This document shows, piece by piece, positions 8,136 to 17,456 of a stretch of DNA of 64,000 nucleotides. Both the position numbers and the translations under genes were made by a program. Each line of letters opens with the position of its first letter. The stretch's first letter is position 1. The DNA comes from an uncultured Bacteroidales bacterium (lineage in GTDB: Bacteria; Bacteroidota; Bacteroidia; Bacteroidales; WCHB1-69), in the NCBI GenBank assembly GCA_905233625.1, contig CAJOFJ010000001.1, positions 216,713 through 280,712 of the forward strand, given 5' to 3'. The notes beneath the pieces were generated by a model. It was given only the letters and a program-made list of their open reading frames with translations, did not search any database and was not told where the DNA came from.

Positions 8136-10630
8136 CTTGGTGTTCCCAGATTGTCCTGGCCACCTTGTGAGCCTTGCGAAGCCTTGGATTCCAGCTCCAT
8201 CTTGCCAAAACGCAAGGTGATACCCGCACTGATCGAACGACTCACGTACTTGGAGGTGCTGGTGGTAATGTAATACGGGTTATTGCTTTCGCTCTGATGC
8301 GCATTCCAGTTGAAAAGGTCATTCACATTGATATAAACCGAAAGTTTACGTTTGAAGAAGTCGGCATTCAAACCAAAATCGAAGGAATAGCTTGGACGTG
8401 TAGTAGTGAACAAAGTCTTGTTTTTGGACCGGTAGCTGAGGGATGCATGCACTTCTATCATCTTCCATACTTTTGACCAAAGATTCAAACGCAAGCTGTA
8501 GCCTAAGTTTTTGACCGTTTGTATCTGATTCTCACGAAATTTGAATTGCGAATAGCTGTAATAGATATTGGCATACAAGCGAACATTCATAAAGGGCTTT
8601 GGTCTCCAGGTCACATTCAACTCACCTCCGGTATTATAACTTTCACCCGAATTAAATGGTTGTGAAAACGTGATGACACGGCCGAAGACCGGATCATAAA
8701 TCACATCAGACAAAGAATTGATTTCATTTTTGGAGTTGCGAAAATAAGCGCTCACCCCCACACTGCCGAATTTCTGGAAAAACTTGGTCCAGCCTGCTTC
8801 TACTGAATGCGTGTAGGTGGGCAATAACCCAGGATTTCCCATGGAAAAAGAGTCCTCGCTGTAATCACGGAATGTGGTCAGCTGCGAAGAACTTGGATTC
8901 CGGACTCGTCGGGTATAACTCAATTTGAAATTATGCATCGATTTTGTTCTATACGATAAATGGAGAGAAGGATATAAACTCCAGTACCCCTTGACCACGT
9001 CATCTGTAGGGGAATTATGAATATTCAAATTATAATGAATATACTGTGAGCGCAAACCAGCTTTGATGGTGAAACCACCAAACGTGTGTTGAATGGTGAC
9101 ATACGCGTCAAAATCACCCTCATTGGAACTTGCATCATGTAAGCGCAAAGAATCCAGAACATAATGGGGGCCCTCCCCTCTCACCAGTGTATCATATTTT
9201 GTCAGACTGGCAGAGCGTTCAAAATCGCCACTTATACCCACACTAATCTCCCCATCCTCATGATAAGGAATGGTATAATCCACCGCTGCGTCAAAGCTAT
9301 ATGACAAGTCTCTTGAAAGACCTTTCTTATTCTTGTCCAAATAATCCTGTGGAGTATAGTTTCGGTCATAATCAGAGTTATTTCGGTAATAATGGAAATT
9401 CCCTCCGAAATCGGCATCTATCTTATGTCCTTCCTTATTGAATTCATGTTCATACCACACGCCCATATATGCCCCCGCATTCGTCCCTTTCGAACCGTTA
9501 AGAGTAGTATAATCAAATCTTTCTAACCCAGTCTGCGACAAGAACTCCTGCCGGGAAGTAAAAGACTCTGACGAATTTCTTCTGAGACTGGGATATGTGC
9601 CCAACCAAAAGCCGATTGAATTTATGCTGTCTATCTGGCAAGAACCGTTAAAATTCAAGTTGAAAGACATATTGTGGTTTTGTGACTGGCCGGAGCTGTA
9701 ATCCATATTTGCCGTATCCAGTCCTCCGGTGGGATTATCCATCAAGCGCATAGCGGTACTCTCGCTCTTGTTTTTCCATAAAGAATACCACATACCGGCA
9801 TGCAAGTTGAGCGACCACTTCTCGTTGGCCCACACGTATGAGATCCATGGCCCCACATGCGGCTGGGAAGAACCACGCACACCGAAACTGACAAAGCTGT
9901 TTTTCTTGATATTGCTGGTCGTCACTATATTGATAATGCCTCCGTCGCTCTTAGCGCTATATCTGGCGGAAGGATTAGTAATTACCTCAATACGTTCCAA
10001 CGAATTAGCTGGCAGCTGTTTGATAAACTCTTTCAAGCTTTCCTCATTGAGATGCGAGGGTTTACCATTCAGCCATATTTCCACGGACGATACACCACGC
10101 AAGGTAATATTGCCCTCAATGTCCACTTCTACTCCAGGTGCATTTTGCAAAGCATCGGCAGCAGTACCCGTCTGAATGGACGGGTCTTCCGAAACATTAT
10201 ACATGGTTTTCTCCCCTTCCATCAGATAAACGGGTTTGGTTGAAGCCACCGTCACCTCCTTCAAACTTTTGCTTTGACGAGGCATTTGCAAATCACCCAA
10301 ATCCTTCACAGATTCCGAAGCATCTATATGGATAGGCAATGACAACACATTGTAGCCCACCAAGTTGGCTTTCAGCACATAATCTCCGGTACGGACATTT
10401 TCCACCGTAAATTTTCCGTCTGCTCCTGTAAACGACATGTACAATTCGTTGGTCGAGGAATCATTCTCCATCAGGCTGATACGGGCATAAAACAACGGGG
10501 ATTTTGTCATTCCGTCAATCACTGTACCCTGAACATTGCAAGTCTGTGCTGAAAGCGGCATCATTACCACCTTCATCAATATAAGTAACAATATATTGAT
10601 TATTAAATATTTACAATTAATTTTTATCAT
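8129..10630 (-). CDS. Outer-membrane beta-barrel protein, TonB-dependent receptor-like
   Basis: An 833-residue outer-membrane protein. After a signal segment (about residues 8-29) comes a carboxypeptidase-regulatory-like fold (about 32-120, starting CNVQGTVIDGMTKSPLFYARI), a plug-like domain (about 145-240, including GIINIV), and a long barrel ending near SISAGITLRFGK. This order fits the Bacteroidota outer-membrane beta-barrel family (OMP_b-brl_3) rather than a SusC, because no SusD partner is adjacent and the protein is shorter than about 1000 residues. It is monocistronic. The ligand is unknown. Confidence 0.85.
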   Translation of the reverse strand: MIKINCKYLIINILLLILMKVVMMPLSAQTCNVQGTVIDGMTKSPLFYARISLMENDSSTNELYMSFTGADGKFTVENVRTGDYVLKANLVGYNVLSLPIHIDASESVKDLGDLQMPRQSKSLKEVTVASTKPVYLMEGEKTMYNVSEDPSIQTGTAADALQNAPGVEVDIEGNITLRGVSSVEIWLNGKPSHLNEESLKEFIKQLPANSLERIEVITNPSARYSAKSDGGIINIVTTSNIKKNSFVSFGVRGSSQPHVGPWISYVWANEKWSLNLHAGMWYSLWKNKSESTAMRLMDNPTGGLDTANMDYSSGQSQNHNMSFNLNFNGSCQIDSINSIGFWLGTYPSLRRNSSESFTSRQEFLSQTGLERFDYTTLNGSKGTNAGAYMGVWYEHEFNKEGHKIDADFGGNFHYYRNNSDYDRNYTPQDYLDKNKKGLSRDLSYSFDAAVDYTIPYHEDGEISVGISGDFERSASLTKYDTLVRGEGPHYVLDSLRLHDASSNEGDFDAYVTIQHTFGGFTIKAGLRSQYIHYNLNIHNSPTDDVVKGYWSLYPSLHLSYRTKSMHNFKLSYTRRVRNPSSSQLTTFRDYSEDSFSMGNPGLLPTYTHSVEAGWTKFFQKFGSVGVSAYFRNSKNEINSLSDVIYDPVFGRVITFSQPFNSGESYNTGGELNVTWRPKPFMNVRLYANIYYSYSQFKFRENQIQTVKNLGYSLRLNLWSKVWKMIEVHASLSYRSKNKTLFTTTRPSYSFDFGLNADFFKRKLSVYINVNDLFNWNAHQSESNNPYYITTSTSKYVSRSISAGITLRFGKMELESKASQGSQGGQDNLGTPSY

Positions 10631-10680
10631 AATCAGACATTTTTTATACTATAATAACGCAACAATGTCCTTATTTGTTA

Positions 10681-10688
10681 CAAAAATA
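10681..10688 (-). promoter_or_regulatory. Bacteroidota -7 box (TATTTTTG)
   Basis: On the minus strand TATTTTTG lies about 50 nt upstream of the barrel-protein start, giving a short untranslated leader. No convincing -33 box was identified. Confidence 0.5.
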
Positions 10689-10689
10689 C

Positions 10690-10718
10690 AAAAAAAAGGA
10701 CGCAAAAAATAGCGTCCT
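10690..10718 (-). terminator. Rho-independent terminator of the efp-lpxD unit
   Basis: On the minus strand an AGGACGC/GCGTCCT stem with an A/T-rich loop is followed by a run of T residues. It lies 27 bp after the lpxD stop and just before the promoter of the next gene. Confidence 0.8.
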
Positions 10719-10721
10719 ATA

Positions 10722-10749
10722 AATCTTGAATTCTGAATTTTAAATTATC
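10722..10749. repeat. Heptanucleotide array B (short)
   Basis: Four in-phase heptads (AATCTTG, AATTCTG, AATTTTA, AATTATC). The last one contains the lpxD stop codon. Confidence 0.6.
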
Positions 10750-11719
10750 TCTGCTTCAATCCTTCCACTTCCTTCTTCAATTTGGCGAACTCTTCCATCA
10801 TAGCGGGCAACATGCGCACGCTGGCCATTTCTCGCCATGCTTTGCGGGCGTCGATAGCAGGCTGGCCGAAAATGGTTTGTCCCTCTTCCTTCACACTCTT
10901 ATCCACCGCTGAGATAGCGAGGACAGTGGTATGTTTGGCGATATAAAGATCCTTGTTGATGCAGGCTCTTGCCCAGATATTGCAATCATCGTCAATGTAG
11001 GTGCAGCCAGCAATAGCGCACTGGGCACCTATCAGGCAATGGTCACCGATATGGGTATCGTGGCCCACTTGCACCAGATTGTCAAACTTCACGCCTTTGC
11101 CAATGTAGGTGTCACCGGAAACGCCCTTATCAATGCAAGTATTCGCGCCGACTTCCACATTATCGCAGAGGATTGTCCGTCCGCAGGATTCCAACTTTTT
11201 CCATCCGTCCTTGCGTTTCTGGAAATAATAGGCATCTGCACCGATGGAGGCTCCAGAATGGATGATGACATTGTCGCCAATGATGGTGTGGGCATAAATA
11301 CTCACATTGGCATGAATAACACAATTTTTTCCAATTTTTACATCTTCGCCAACGAATACATTAGGTTGGATGATGGTACCTTCGCCGATTTCAGCGTCGG
11401 GATGTATTTGTGCGGTCTGGGGGTGCAGCTGCACAAAATGACGAACTACCATAACAAAATCGCCCACGGGGTCATCCGTGATAATCAGTGTCTTGCCTTC
11501 CGGGCATTCCACCTCCTTGTTAATCAGGATTATCGTTGCTTCACTGGAAAGGGCCTTATCGTAATACTTTGGAGAGTCAACAAAAGAAACATCGCCCTTT
11601 TCAACAGAATGAATCTCATTGATACCGGCAATCATATTGGATCGATTGCCCACAATGGTCACCTGATGCCCGATAATACCACAGAACTCGTCAAGGGTAA
11701 TAGGGGTCTTGAATTTCAT
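10745..11719 (-). CDS. lpxD: UDP-3-O-acylglucosamine N-acyltransferase (LpxD family)
   Basis: A 324-residue left-handed beta-helix acyltransferase. The N-terminal uridine-binding-like domain (about residues 1-100) precedes many hexapeptide turns (about 100-270, for example IGEGTIIQPNVFVGEDVKIG) and a C-terminal helix. The family adds a hydroxyacyl chain to glucosamine in lipid A synthesis; the catalytic histidine of E. coli LpxD corresponds to the His in VQVGHDTHIGDH. It follows efp with a 1-bp gap. Bacteroidota often carry a second LpxD-like gene, and this efp-linked copy could be that paralogue, so the exact substrate is uncertain. Confidence 0.85.
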   Translation of the reverse strand: MKFKTPITLDEFCGIIGHQVTIVGNRSNMIAGINEIHSVEKGDVSFVDSPKYYDKALSSEATIILINKEVECPEGKTLIITDDPVGDFVMVVRHFVQLHPQTAQIHPDAEIGEGTIIQPNVFVGEDVKIGKNCVIHANVSIYAHTIIGDNVIIHSGASIGADAYYFQKRKDGWKKLESCGRTILCDNVEVGANTCIDKGVSGDTYIGKGVKFDNLVQVGHDTHIGDHCLIGAQCAIAGCTYIDDDCNIWARACINKDLYIAKHTTVLAISAVDKSVKEEGQTIFGQPAIDARKAWREMASVRMLPAMMEEFAKLKKEVEGLKQR

Positions 11720-11720
11720 A

Positions 11721-12287
11721 TTATTTTACTCTTTCTGCGTATTTATTGGTGCGAGTGTCAACTTTGATCATCTCACCGGTTTCAATAAAGAGGGGAACGA
11801 AGACCTCTGCGCCAGTTTCCACGGTGGCACGCTTGGCAGCATTGGTAGCTGTATCGCCCTTAACACCTGGTTCAGTGTATGTTACCTGCAAATCCACAAA
11901 GGGAGGAAGTTCGCAAGTCAACGGAGTATCCGTGTCGGCATGGTACATGATTTCCACACCCTGACCTTCCTTCAACAGACCAGGATTGTTGATCAGTTCG
12001 CCCGGAATAGCCAGCTGCTCATAGGTTTCGGAATGCATGAAATTATAAGTATCGTCACCTTCTTTATATAAGAACTGATACGGGCGGCGCTCCACTCTTG
12101 CCAAGTCGATTTTCACACCGGCGGTAAAAGTGTTTTCCCACACACGCTGAGTTCTCAAATTACGCAATTTTGTTCTAACAAAAGCAGGACCTTTTCCGGG
12201 TTTCACATGCTGAAATTCAACAATTGACCACAGTTCGCCATTCAATTCGATACAAAGTCCATTCTTAAAATCTGCAGTTGTTGCCAT
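11721..12287 (-). CDS. efp: Translation elongation factor P
   Basis: A 188-residue EF-P with the KOW-like N-terminal domain and two OB domains ([28 protein letters not shown] region and the C-terminal [17 protein letters not shown]). The loop KPGKGPA carries Lys32, equivalent to the residue modified in other bacteria. EF-P relieves ribosome stalling at polyproline. It is the first gene of a two-gene minus-strand unit with lpxD. I found no adjacent lysylating or rhamnosylating enzyme gene. Confidence 0.97.
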   Translation of the reverse strand: MATTADFKNGLCIELNGELWSIVEFQHVKPGKGPAFVRTKLRNLRTQRVWENTFTAGVKIDLARVERRPYQFLYKEGDDTYNFMHSETYEQLAIPGELINNPGLLKEGQGVEIMYHADTDTPLTCELPPFVDLQVTYTEPGVKGDTATNAAKRATVETGAEVFVPLFIETGEMIKVDTRTNKYAERVK

Positions 12288-12331
12288 AACTTATTCAATA
12301 TTAATTTATACTATATCTCAATTTTAGCATG

Positions 12332-12339
12332 CAAAATTA
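12332..12339 (-). promoter_or_regulatory. -7 box (TAATTTTG) for efp-lpxD
   Basis: TAATTTTG on the minus strand, about 45 nt upstream of the efp start. Confidence 0.55.
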
Positions 12340-12415
12340 CGAAAAAAACTTACGTGCTATTTATTTCTTAACATTTATTAAGATTCCCCCGAGATGAACA
12401 ACACCACTTTATGAC

Positions 12416-12487
12416 TACCCCGGCCTTCGCCACCCCTTCAACTAGAAGGGGAATTTAGACTCCCCTCGATCGAAGCGAGACTCCCTA
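12416..12487 (-). repeat. Dispersed mini-hairpin repeat, inverted copy
   Basis: About 70 bp containing a CCCCTTC...GAAGGGG stem, a GGC-GAA-GGCC mini-hairpin and a GAGGGGAGTCTAAATTCCCC-like core. It is an inverted copy of 14355-14428. It abuts and includes the stop codon of the PAS gene. Confidence 0.75.
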
Positions 12488-12823
12488 TTTCTTCGGCATC
12501 CTCACATAATGCGGCATCTCGAAGGGAATCTCCATCGAAAGCTCGATATAACCGGCAAATTCACCGTTTTCAAACCACGGACACTGGTATATCATTTTCT
12601 TGACACCGTTCTTCTCGATGGTATAACAATTCACATTGTGGTTGGCCAGCAGTCCGAGCAGTTTGGTGCGCGCCGGCTCGGGATGACAGTCCAGTAACGA
12701 GTTGCCAATAATGCTTTGGCCGTCTTTTACAAAAGTCTTCACCGACTTTTCATTCATGTCTAAAATAATACCGTTCTTGTCGCAAACGGTCACGGAGATT
12801 GGGGCTTCTTTGAAGTAGTTCAT
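12485..12823 (-). CDS. Stand-alone PAS domain protein
   Basis: A 112-residue protein consisting of little more than one PAS fold (ISVTVCDKNGIILDMNEKSVKTF at the start, then the FENGEFAGYIELSMEIPF strands). No kinase, HTH or cyclase domain is attached. It contains two cysteines near the centre (about residues 46 and 67) and one late in the protein (about 82). The function is unknown; single PAS proteins can bind ligand or partner with a kinase encoded elsewhere. It lies 81 bp downstream of the phosphohexomutase gene's neighbourhood boundary, with heptad array C between them. Confidence 0.8.
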   Translation of the reverse strand: MNYFKEAPISVTVCDKNGIILDMNEKSVKTFVKDGQSIIGNSLLDCHPEPARTKLLGLLANHNVNCYTIEKNGVKKMIYQCPWFENGEFAGYIELSMEIPFEMPHYVRMPKK

Positions 12824-12844
12824 AAGGAAAAATTTATAGGTTTA

Positions 12845-12907
12845 AAACTGAGAATTCAAAATTCAAGGTTCAAAATTTTGGATTCTGGATTTTGGATTTT
12901 GAATTTA
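12845..12907. repeat. Heptanucleotide array C
   Basis: Nine in-phase heptads (AAACTGA, GAATTCA, AAATTCA, AGGTTCA, AAATTTT, GGATTCT, GGATTTT twice, GAATTTA). The last heptad contains the stop codon of the phosphohexomutase gene. Confidence 0.85.
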
Positions 12908-14266
12908 ATCACTATCCCCTGACCCCTGAAAACTGTTCACTATAGTTTTCGCTTCAGCGAGTTTTTCGTCGAGGAGTTCTTGGGTTTTGGCTTCCATGAG
13001 CAAGCGGAGGTATGGCTCGGTGTTGGAGGGGCGCACATTGAACCACCAGTCCTTGAACTCGATACGGTAACCATCGAAATCCATGAACTTGGTGTAGGGT
13101 TCCTGGGCACAGAAATGCTCTCGCATGGCTTCCATCGCGCCTTTTTTATCCTCAATCTTAAAATTGATTTCTCCCGTGTTGCGATAAGTGGCAATTTGCG
13201 AAATCATCTGTGACACCGACACTCCATTTTTCTTCATCTCACTCACCACATGCAGGATCACCTGGGCGGCAATCATGGCTGAGTCGGAATAAAAGAAATC
13301 CCTGAAATAGTAATGGCCGGCGAATTCTCCGCCAAAAGCACCGTCAATCTCACGCAACTTAAGGGCCGCGAAGGCACGTCCTACTCGCCAAGTGTATATC
13401 TCCCGTCCCATTTTCTCAATGTACTCGGTCACGGACTTGGAAGTACGGATATCCACAATGACCTTGCCCTGCACATTTTTCTCCCCGACAAAATAATGCG
13501 CCAGCACAGCAATCATCAAATCGGGAGGAATAAACTGGCCTTTCTCGTCCACAAACATCACACGGTCGGCATCACCGTCAAAAACCACACCGATGTCGGC
13601 TTTTTCCTGGAGTACACGTTGCTGCAGGTCCACCACATTCTGAGGTTCCAGCGGATTCGCCTCATGGTTCGGGAACGAGCCATCCAGCTCATCAAACATA
13701 TAGACAGGTTGAGAGCCAAAAATGTCTTTCACCAAAATGGAGGCCATGCCATTGGAGCAGTCCATCACCATTTTCAAGTTCGAACAATCGTAATGGTACT
13801 GTTTCTGGAATTCCAGATATTCCTGCATCACAGGATAATCCACAATTTTACCTTTAGTAGCGGCGGGCACCACTTCCTGCTCCTTCATCATCTGTTGCAA
13901 CTCACCAAGTCCGGTGTCTAAACCCACTGGCAGAGCATCTTTTCTTGACACCTTTAACCCATTGTATTCCTTAGGGTTATGAGAAGCAGTAATCATCACC
14001 GAAGCCTTGAAATGATGCTTGGCGGTAAAATAATAGACCATCGGGGTGGTGGTCAGTCCCATGTCACACACATCTGCCCCCGCATCGGTGATACCGCGGG
14101 TCAGATTGTCGAACATGGCGGGAGTGGACAAACGCATATCCCTGCCCACCAGCACTTTATCAGCTTTTAACAAGCTCGGCAGAAAAAAACCGAAACGATA
14201 AATATCCTCTGTAGTGAAATCCTTTCCGAAGACACCTCTGAAGTCGTATTGTTTGAATGCACCCAT
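12905..14266 (-). CDS. Phosphomannomutase/phosphoglucomutase
   Basis: A 453-residue alpha-D-phosphohexomutase that interconverts hexose 1- and 6-phosphates for exopolysaccharide and LPS sugar supply. The phosphoserine loop is TASHNPKEYNGLK (about residues 93-105), the metal loop is DGDADR (about 228-233), the sugar-binding loop is GGEFAGHYYF (about 313-322) and the phosphate loop is RPSNTEPYLR (about 417-426). The length is typical of the dual-specificity AlgC/ManB-like enzymes. It is flanked on both sides by repeat families, with heptads at its stop codon and upstream of its start. Confidence 0.93.
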   Translation of the reverse strand: MGAFKQYDFRGVFGKDFTTEDIYRFGFFLPSLLKADKVLVGRDMRLSTPAMFDNLTRGITDAGADVCDMGLTTTPMVYYFTAKHHFKASVMITASHNPKEYNGLKVSRKDALPVGLDTGLGELQQMMKEQEVVPAATKGKIVDYPVMQEYLEFQKQYHYDCSNLKMVMDCSNGMASILVKDIFGSQPVYMFDELDGSFPNHEANPLEPQNVVDLQQRVLQEKADIGVVFDGDADRVMFVDEKGQFIPPDLMIAVLAHYFVGEKNVQGKVIVDIRTSKSVTEYIEKMGREIYTWRVGRAFAALKLREIDGAFGGEFAGHYYFRDFFYSDSAMIAAQVILHVVSEMKKNGVSVSQMISQIATYRNTGEINFKIEDKKGAMEAMREHFCAQEPYTKFMDFDGYRIEFKDWWFNVRPSNTEPYLRLLMEAKTQELLDEKLAEAKTIVNSFQGSGDSD

Positions 14267-14270
14267 GATA

Positions 14271-14305
14271 TATTAGGTTTTAGGGGTTAGTGATTAGGGG
14301 TTAGT
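14271..14305. repeat. Heptanucleotide array D
   Basis: Five in-phase heptads (TATTAGG, TTTTAGG, GGTTAGT, GATTAGG, GGTTAGT). It starts 4 bp upstream of the phosphohexomutase start codon, so it would form that gene's leader. Confidence 0.7.
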
Positions 14306-14312
14306 TGGGGAA

Positions 14313-14428
14313 TGATGCTTCGCATCAGGGGGAGTTTCGCACTTCGCGCTCAAGGGGAGTCTCGCTTCGCTCGAGGGGAGTTTAAAATTCCCCTTCTTTT
14401 AGAAGGGGTGGCCGAAGGCCGGGGTAGT
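14313..14428 (+). repeat. Dispersed mini-hairpin repeat, direct copy
   Basis: A chain of small hairpins: GATGC-TTC-GCATC (14313-14325), two GGGGAGT-plus-CGCTTCGC modules, CCCCTTCT-TTT-AGAAGGGG (14390-14408) and GGCC-GAA-GGCC (14410-14420). The last roughly 75 bp are an inverted copy of 12416-12487, so the two copies flank the PAS and phosphohexomutase genes. Confidence 0.8.
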
Positions 14429-14429
14429 A

Positions 14430-14485
14430 TATTAGTTCTTAGTTCTAAATTTACAGTTTTCAACTTTCAGTTCTAACTTCTACTT
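14430..14485. repeat. Heptanucleotide array E
   Basis: Eight in-phase heptads (TATTAGT, TCTTAGT, TCTAAAT, TTACAGT, TTTCAAC, TTTCAGT, TCTAACT, TCTACTT). The last contains the stop codon of the neighbouring minus-strand gene. Confidence 0.8.
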
Positions 14486-15067
14486 TCCTTTCACAAGGTT
14501 TTCCCAGCGGGGGAAAGCATACTTTTGTATATCGAAGAAAAGATTGTAAAACACTCTGCCCCAATAGTTTCGAAGTCCAAACCCACCAGGAGACTTCATA
14601 AATTTCTCACACAGTACCACTTGCCTGTCAACAGCATGCACCACCACTACCCACACCGTTCCCAGCTTGGTATGATCATCAAACGACTCCACCATGAAAA
14701 ACAAAGCGTATGGGGTTACCACGGGAAACAAAGAACTGTATACATGCTCCATCACAGCCTCGTCGGAATACACCGCGTCAATGGTGATAAACTCCGACAG
14801 CACATCATTGACTTTCACTGTCTTGTTCCTTTTGGTCACCCATGAAAGATCGTACTGCATAATAGGCTTCCTGAAGCTCATACGCACATCGTACTTTTTC
14901 TGGTCGGAGATAATCATCATATTCCAGTCGTTGAGATAGTGCTGAAGCGCATCCTGGGGCAAGTTAAACCCGCTACGGGTGAATTTTGCTTTTGAAAAGT
15001 CCACGCCCAACCATGTCACCTCTCGGTGAGTCAGAAAATCGGCGAACAATTCAGCATTAAAATACAC
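14480..15067 (-). CDS. Hypothetical protein, 195 residues
   Basis: I do not recognise this family. The GTG at 15067 is the only plausible start near the promoter box: AAAG precedes it directly and upstream in-frame codons are stopped. The protein has no signal peptide or membrane segment and is rich in aromatic residues, with a hydrophobic run MVESFDD...GTVWVVVVHAV in the middle (about residues 125-147). The composition and the promoter support a real gene. It ends inside heptad array E. Confidence 0.7.
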   Translation of the reverse strand: MYFNAELFADFLTHREVTWLGVDFSKAKFTRSGFNLPQDALQHYLNDWNMMIISDQKKYDVRMSFRKPIMQYDLSWVTKRNKTVKVNDVLSEFITIDAVYSDEAVMEHVYSSLFPVVTPYALFFMVESFDDHTKLGTVWVVVVHAVDRQVVLCEKFMKSPGGFGLRNYWGRVFYNLFFDIQKYAFPRWENLVKGK

Positions 15068-15091
15068 CTTTCACAAAAATTTTATGAAGTG

Positions 15092-15099
15092 CAAAAATA
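15092..15099 (-). promoter_or_regulatory. -7 box (TATTTTTG)
   Basis: TATTTTTG on the minus strand with a TTGG -33-like element about 18 nt further upstream. It would start a transcript roughly 20 nt before the GTG of the 195-residue hypothetical gene. Confidence 0.6.
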
Positions 15100-15123
15100 C
15101 GAAAATTTTTAATGTGCCAATGA

Positions 15124-15200
15124 AATTAAGAATTAAGAACTAAGAATTAAGAATTGAAAATTAGCAATTCTTAACTTTTAACTCTTAGTTCTTAGTTTAA
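15124..15200. repeat. Heptanucleotide array F
   Basis: Eleven in-phase heptads that drift from AATTAAG through AATTGAA and AACTTTT to AGTTCTT and AGTTTAA. It lies between two divergent promoters (15092 on the minus strand, 15226 on the plus strand). Confidence 0.85.
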
Positions 15201-15225
15201 AAACCAACAATTCGACAAAAAGTAG

Positions 15226-15233
15226 TATTTTTG
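15226..15233 (+). promoter_or_regulatory. -7 box (TATTTTTG) for rimO
   Basis: TATTTTTG ends 20 nt before the rimO start codon, implying a leader of roughly 13 nt. Confidence 0.6.
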
Positions 15234-15253
15234 CAATTTTAATCGCAATCCCC

Positions 15254-16561
15254 ATGGCAACACATACAACCTCTGTCAATATCGTCACCCTCGGCTGTTC
15301 CAAAAACAATGTGGACTCCGAGGTAATTGCCGCCCAGCTGCAGAAAATGGGCTTTGAGGTGTTGCACAACAGCACCCGCGACACCGACATGGTCATCATC
15401 AACACCTGCTGTTTCATCCATGATGCCAAGGAGCAGTCCATCGATGAGATATTCATCCATGCAGAACGCAAAAAGCAGGGGCTGGTCAAGAAAATATACG
15501 TAGTGGGCTGTTTAGCACAGCGTTACAAAAACGATTTGCAGGAGCTGATTCCCGAAGTGGACGCCTTTTACAGCTTTGCCGAACTGCACAAACTATTCAA
15601 TCTCGACAAATTCGACTTGCTGAACCAGCACGAGCGACTACTCTCCACACCTTCGCACTACGCCTACCTGAAGATTTCGGAAGGCTGCGACCGCAGCTGC
15701 TCTTACTGCGCCATCCCCCTGATTCGCGGCAAGCAAGTGTCGAAACCCATCGACACCCTTGTGGAAGAAGCCAAGCTGCTGGCACAGAGCGGCGTGAAAG
15801 AGCTGATGCTCATCGCCCAAGACCTCACCTATTACGGCATGGACCTCACCCAGCACCGCGACCTGGAAATGCTGTTGCGCCGTATCGCCCAGATTGACGG
15901 TTTGGAATGGATTCGCTTGCATTATGCCTACCCTATCGGCTTCCCCTATGAGATATTGGATGTGATGAACGAGTACTCCAACATCTGCAAATACCTTGAC
16001 ATGCCTTTGCAGCATATCAACGAGGACATTTTGCGCGACATGCGCCGGGGCGGCGGCGGAATGCAGACCTACAAGCTGATTGAAAACATCCGCAACAAGG
16101 TGCCTGGCATCACCTTGCGCACCACCCTCATATCCGGCTATCCCACCGAAACCAAGTCCATGCACAAAGAACTGGTTCAATTTGTCAAGGAGGTGAAATT
16201 CGAACGTTTGGGCGTATTTGCCTACTCGCAGGAAGAAGACACTCCCGCCTACCCGCTCGGCGACCCCATCCGCACTTCGGAAAAGAACCGCCGTGTAGAG
16301 GAAATCATGAGCCTGCAAGAGGAAATTTCATTGGAACACAACGAAAAATTAGTGGGCAAAGTCATAAAAGTGCTGGTAGATTACGAAGAAAACGACTTTT
16401 ATGTGGGCCGAAGCGAATTCGACTCACCCGATGTGGACAACACCATCCTCCTCGACAAGAAGCAGAAACTGGATATTGGCAACTTCTATCCCGTAAGAAT
16501 CGACCAGGCCGACCATTACGACCTTTACGGCAGCGTCATCAAACCCAATAAAGAAGCGTAA
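15254..16561 (+). CDS. rimO: Ribosomal protein S12 methylthiotransferase RimO
   Basis: A 435-residue radical-SAM methylthiotransferase that modifies an aspartate of ribosomal protein S12. The N-terminal UPF0004 domain has its cluster cysteines at Cys15 (LGCSKN), Cys52 or Cys53 and Cys86 (VGCLAQ). The radical-SAM CxxxCxxC is Cys145, Cys149 and Cys152 in [14 protein letters not shown]-terminal TRAM domain starts near residue 370. The motif [19 protein letters not shown] and the length favour RimO over MiaB. It is followed 4 bp later by the djlA-like gene. Confidence 0.95.
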   Translation: MATHTTSVNIVTLGCSKNNVDSEVIAAQLQKMGFEVLHNSTRDTDMVIINTCCFIHDAKEQSIDEIFIHAERKKQGLVKKIYVVGCLAQRYKNDLQELIPEVDAFYSFAELHKLFNLDKFDLLNQHERLLSTPSHYAYLKISEGCDRSCSYCAIPLIRGKQVSKPIDTLVEEAKLLAQSGVKELMLIAQDLTYYGMDLTQHRDLEMLLRRIAQIDGLEWIRLHYAYPIGFPYEILDVMNEYSNICKYLDMPLQHINEDILRDMRRGGGGMQTYKLIENIRNKVPGITLRTTLISGYPTETKSMHKELVQFVKEVKFERLGVFAYSQEEDTPAYPLGDPIRTSEKNRRVEEIMSLQEEISLEHNEKLVGKVIKVLVDYEENDFYVGRSEFDSPDVDNTILLDKKQKLDIGNFYPVRIDQADHYDLYGSVIKPNKEA

Positions 16562-16565
16562 GAAA

Positions 16566-17414
16566 ATGATTTTCAGAATTATAGGGCTCATTGCCGGATT
16601 CATTGTCGGAGGAAATTTTTTTACCGGACTGCTCGGTTACTTCATAGGAAGACTCATCGACCACTGGGTCAACGGGACAACGGTACGAACAAGTTTCACC
16701 TCTCACCATATCTCGCAAGACGAATTTATCGACACGCTCATGCAGCTGACCGCCGCCGTGATGCAAGCCGACAACAAAATGCTGAAATCGGAGCTGGACT
16801 TTGTCAAAGCATATCTGGCGAAAAATATCGGTGCCGCCAAAGCACAAGACGCCATTCTCAAACTGCGCGACTATCTTAATCAAAATATTGACATTCAAGA
16901 AGTTTGCCTGAATATCAAGAGCAATTCCTCTATTCAGGAAAGGATTCTAATCCTGCAATTCCTCTTCGGACTGGCCCAAGCCGACGGCCATATTGACGAC
17001 ACCGAAGTGACTGTCATCCGCAATATCGCCCTCAGTATCGGCATCTCCGCTTCCACTTTCGAGGCTTTGAAATCCATGTTTTTGGGCTACAGCTACCAAA
17101 GCAGCGGCTATGCCTACGGAAACGGATACGGATATAATTCTGGATACGGCTCTGGGTCAAGCGGTTACAGTTCAGGATCAAGCGGTTATAATTCAAGTTC
17201 CACCCGTAATTTAAACGATGACTACAAAATTCTGGAAGTATCGCCCGATGCTACCGACGAAGAAGTGAAGAAAGCCTACCGCAAGGCCGCCATCAAGCAC
17301 CATCCCGACAAAGTTAGCCATTTGGGAGAAGAAGTGCGCAAAGCCGCCGAAGAGAAATTCTCCAAGGTAAACGAAGCCTACGAGCGTATCAAAAAATCAA
17401 GAGGCATGAATTAA
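16566..17414 (+). CDS. djlA: DjlA-like TerB/DnaJ domain cochaperone
   Basis: A 282-residue protein with an N-terminal hydrophobic glycine-rich membrane segment (about residues 3-30), a TerB-like helical domain (about 45-170), a Gly/Ser/Tyr-rich linker (about 176-212) and a C-terminal J domain (about 218-282) with HPD in KHHPDKV. This is the DjlA order: a membrane-anchored cochaperone that stimulates DnaK from the inner face of the membrane. No dnaK is nearby. The low-complexity linker is longer and more repetitive than in E. coli. Confidence 0.85.
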   Translation: MIFRIIGLIAGFIVGGNFFTGLLGYFIGRLIDHWVNGTTVRTSFTSHHISQDEFIDTLMQLTAAVMQADNKMLKSELDFVKAYLAKNIGAAKAQDAILKLRDYLNQNIDIQEVCLNIKSNSSIQERILILQFLFGLAQADGHIDDTEVTVIRNIALSIGISASTFEALKSMFLGYSYQSSGYAYGNGYGYNSGYGSGSSGYSSGSSGYNSSSTRNLNDDYKILEVSPDATDEEVKKAYRKAAIKHHPDKVSHLGEEVRKAAEEKFSKVNEAYERIKKSRGMN

Positions 17415-17429
17415 TCCAAAAAAAAGTTG

Positions 17430-17437
17430 TATTTTTG
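17430..17437 (+). promoter_or_regulatory. -7 box (TATTTTTG)
   Basis: TATTTTTG ends 19 nt before the ATG at 17457. This argues against an upstream TTG start at 17427, which would fall inside the box. Confidence 0.65.
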
Positions 17438-17456
17438 CAAAATCTATTGGAACACG

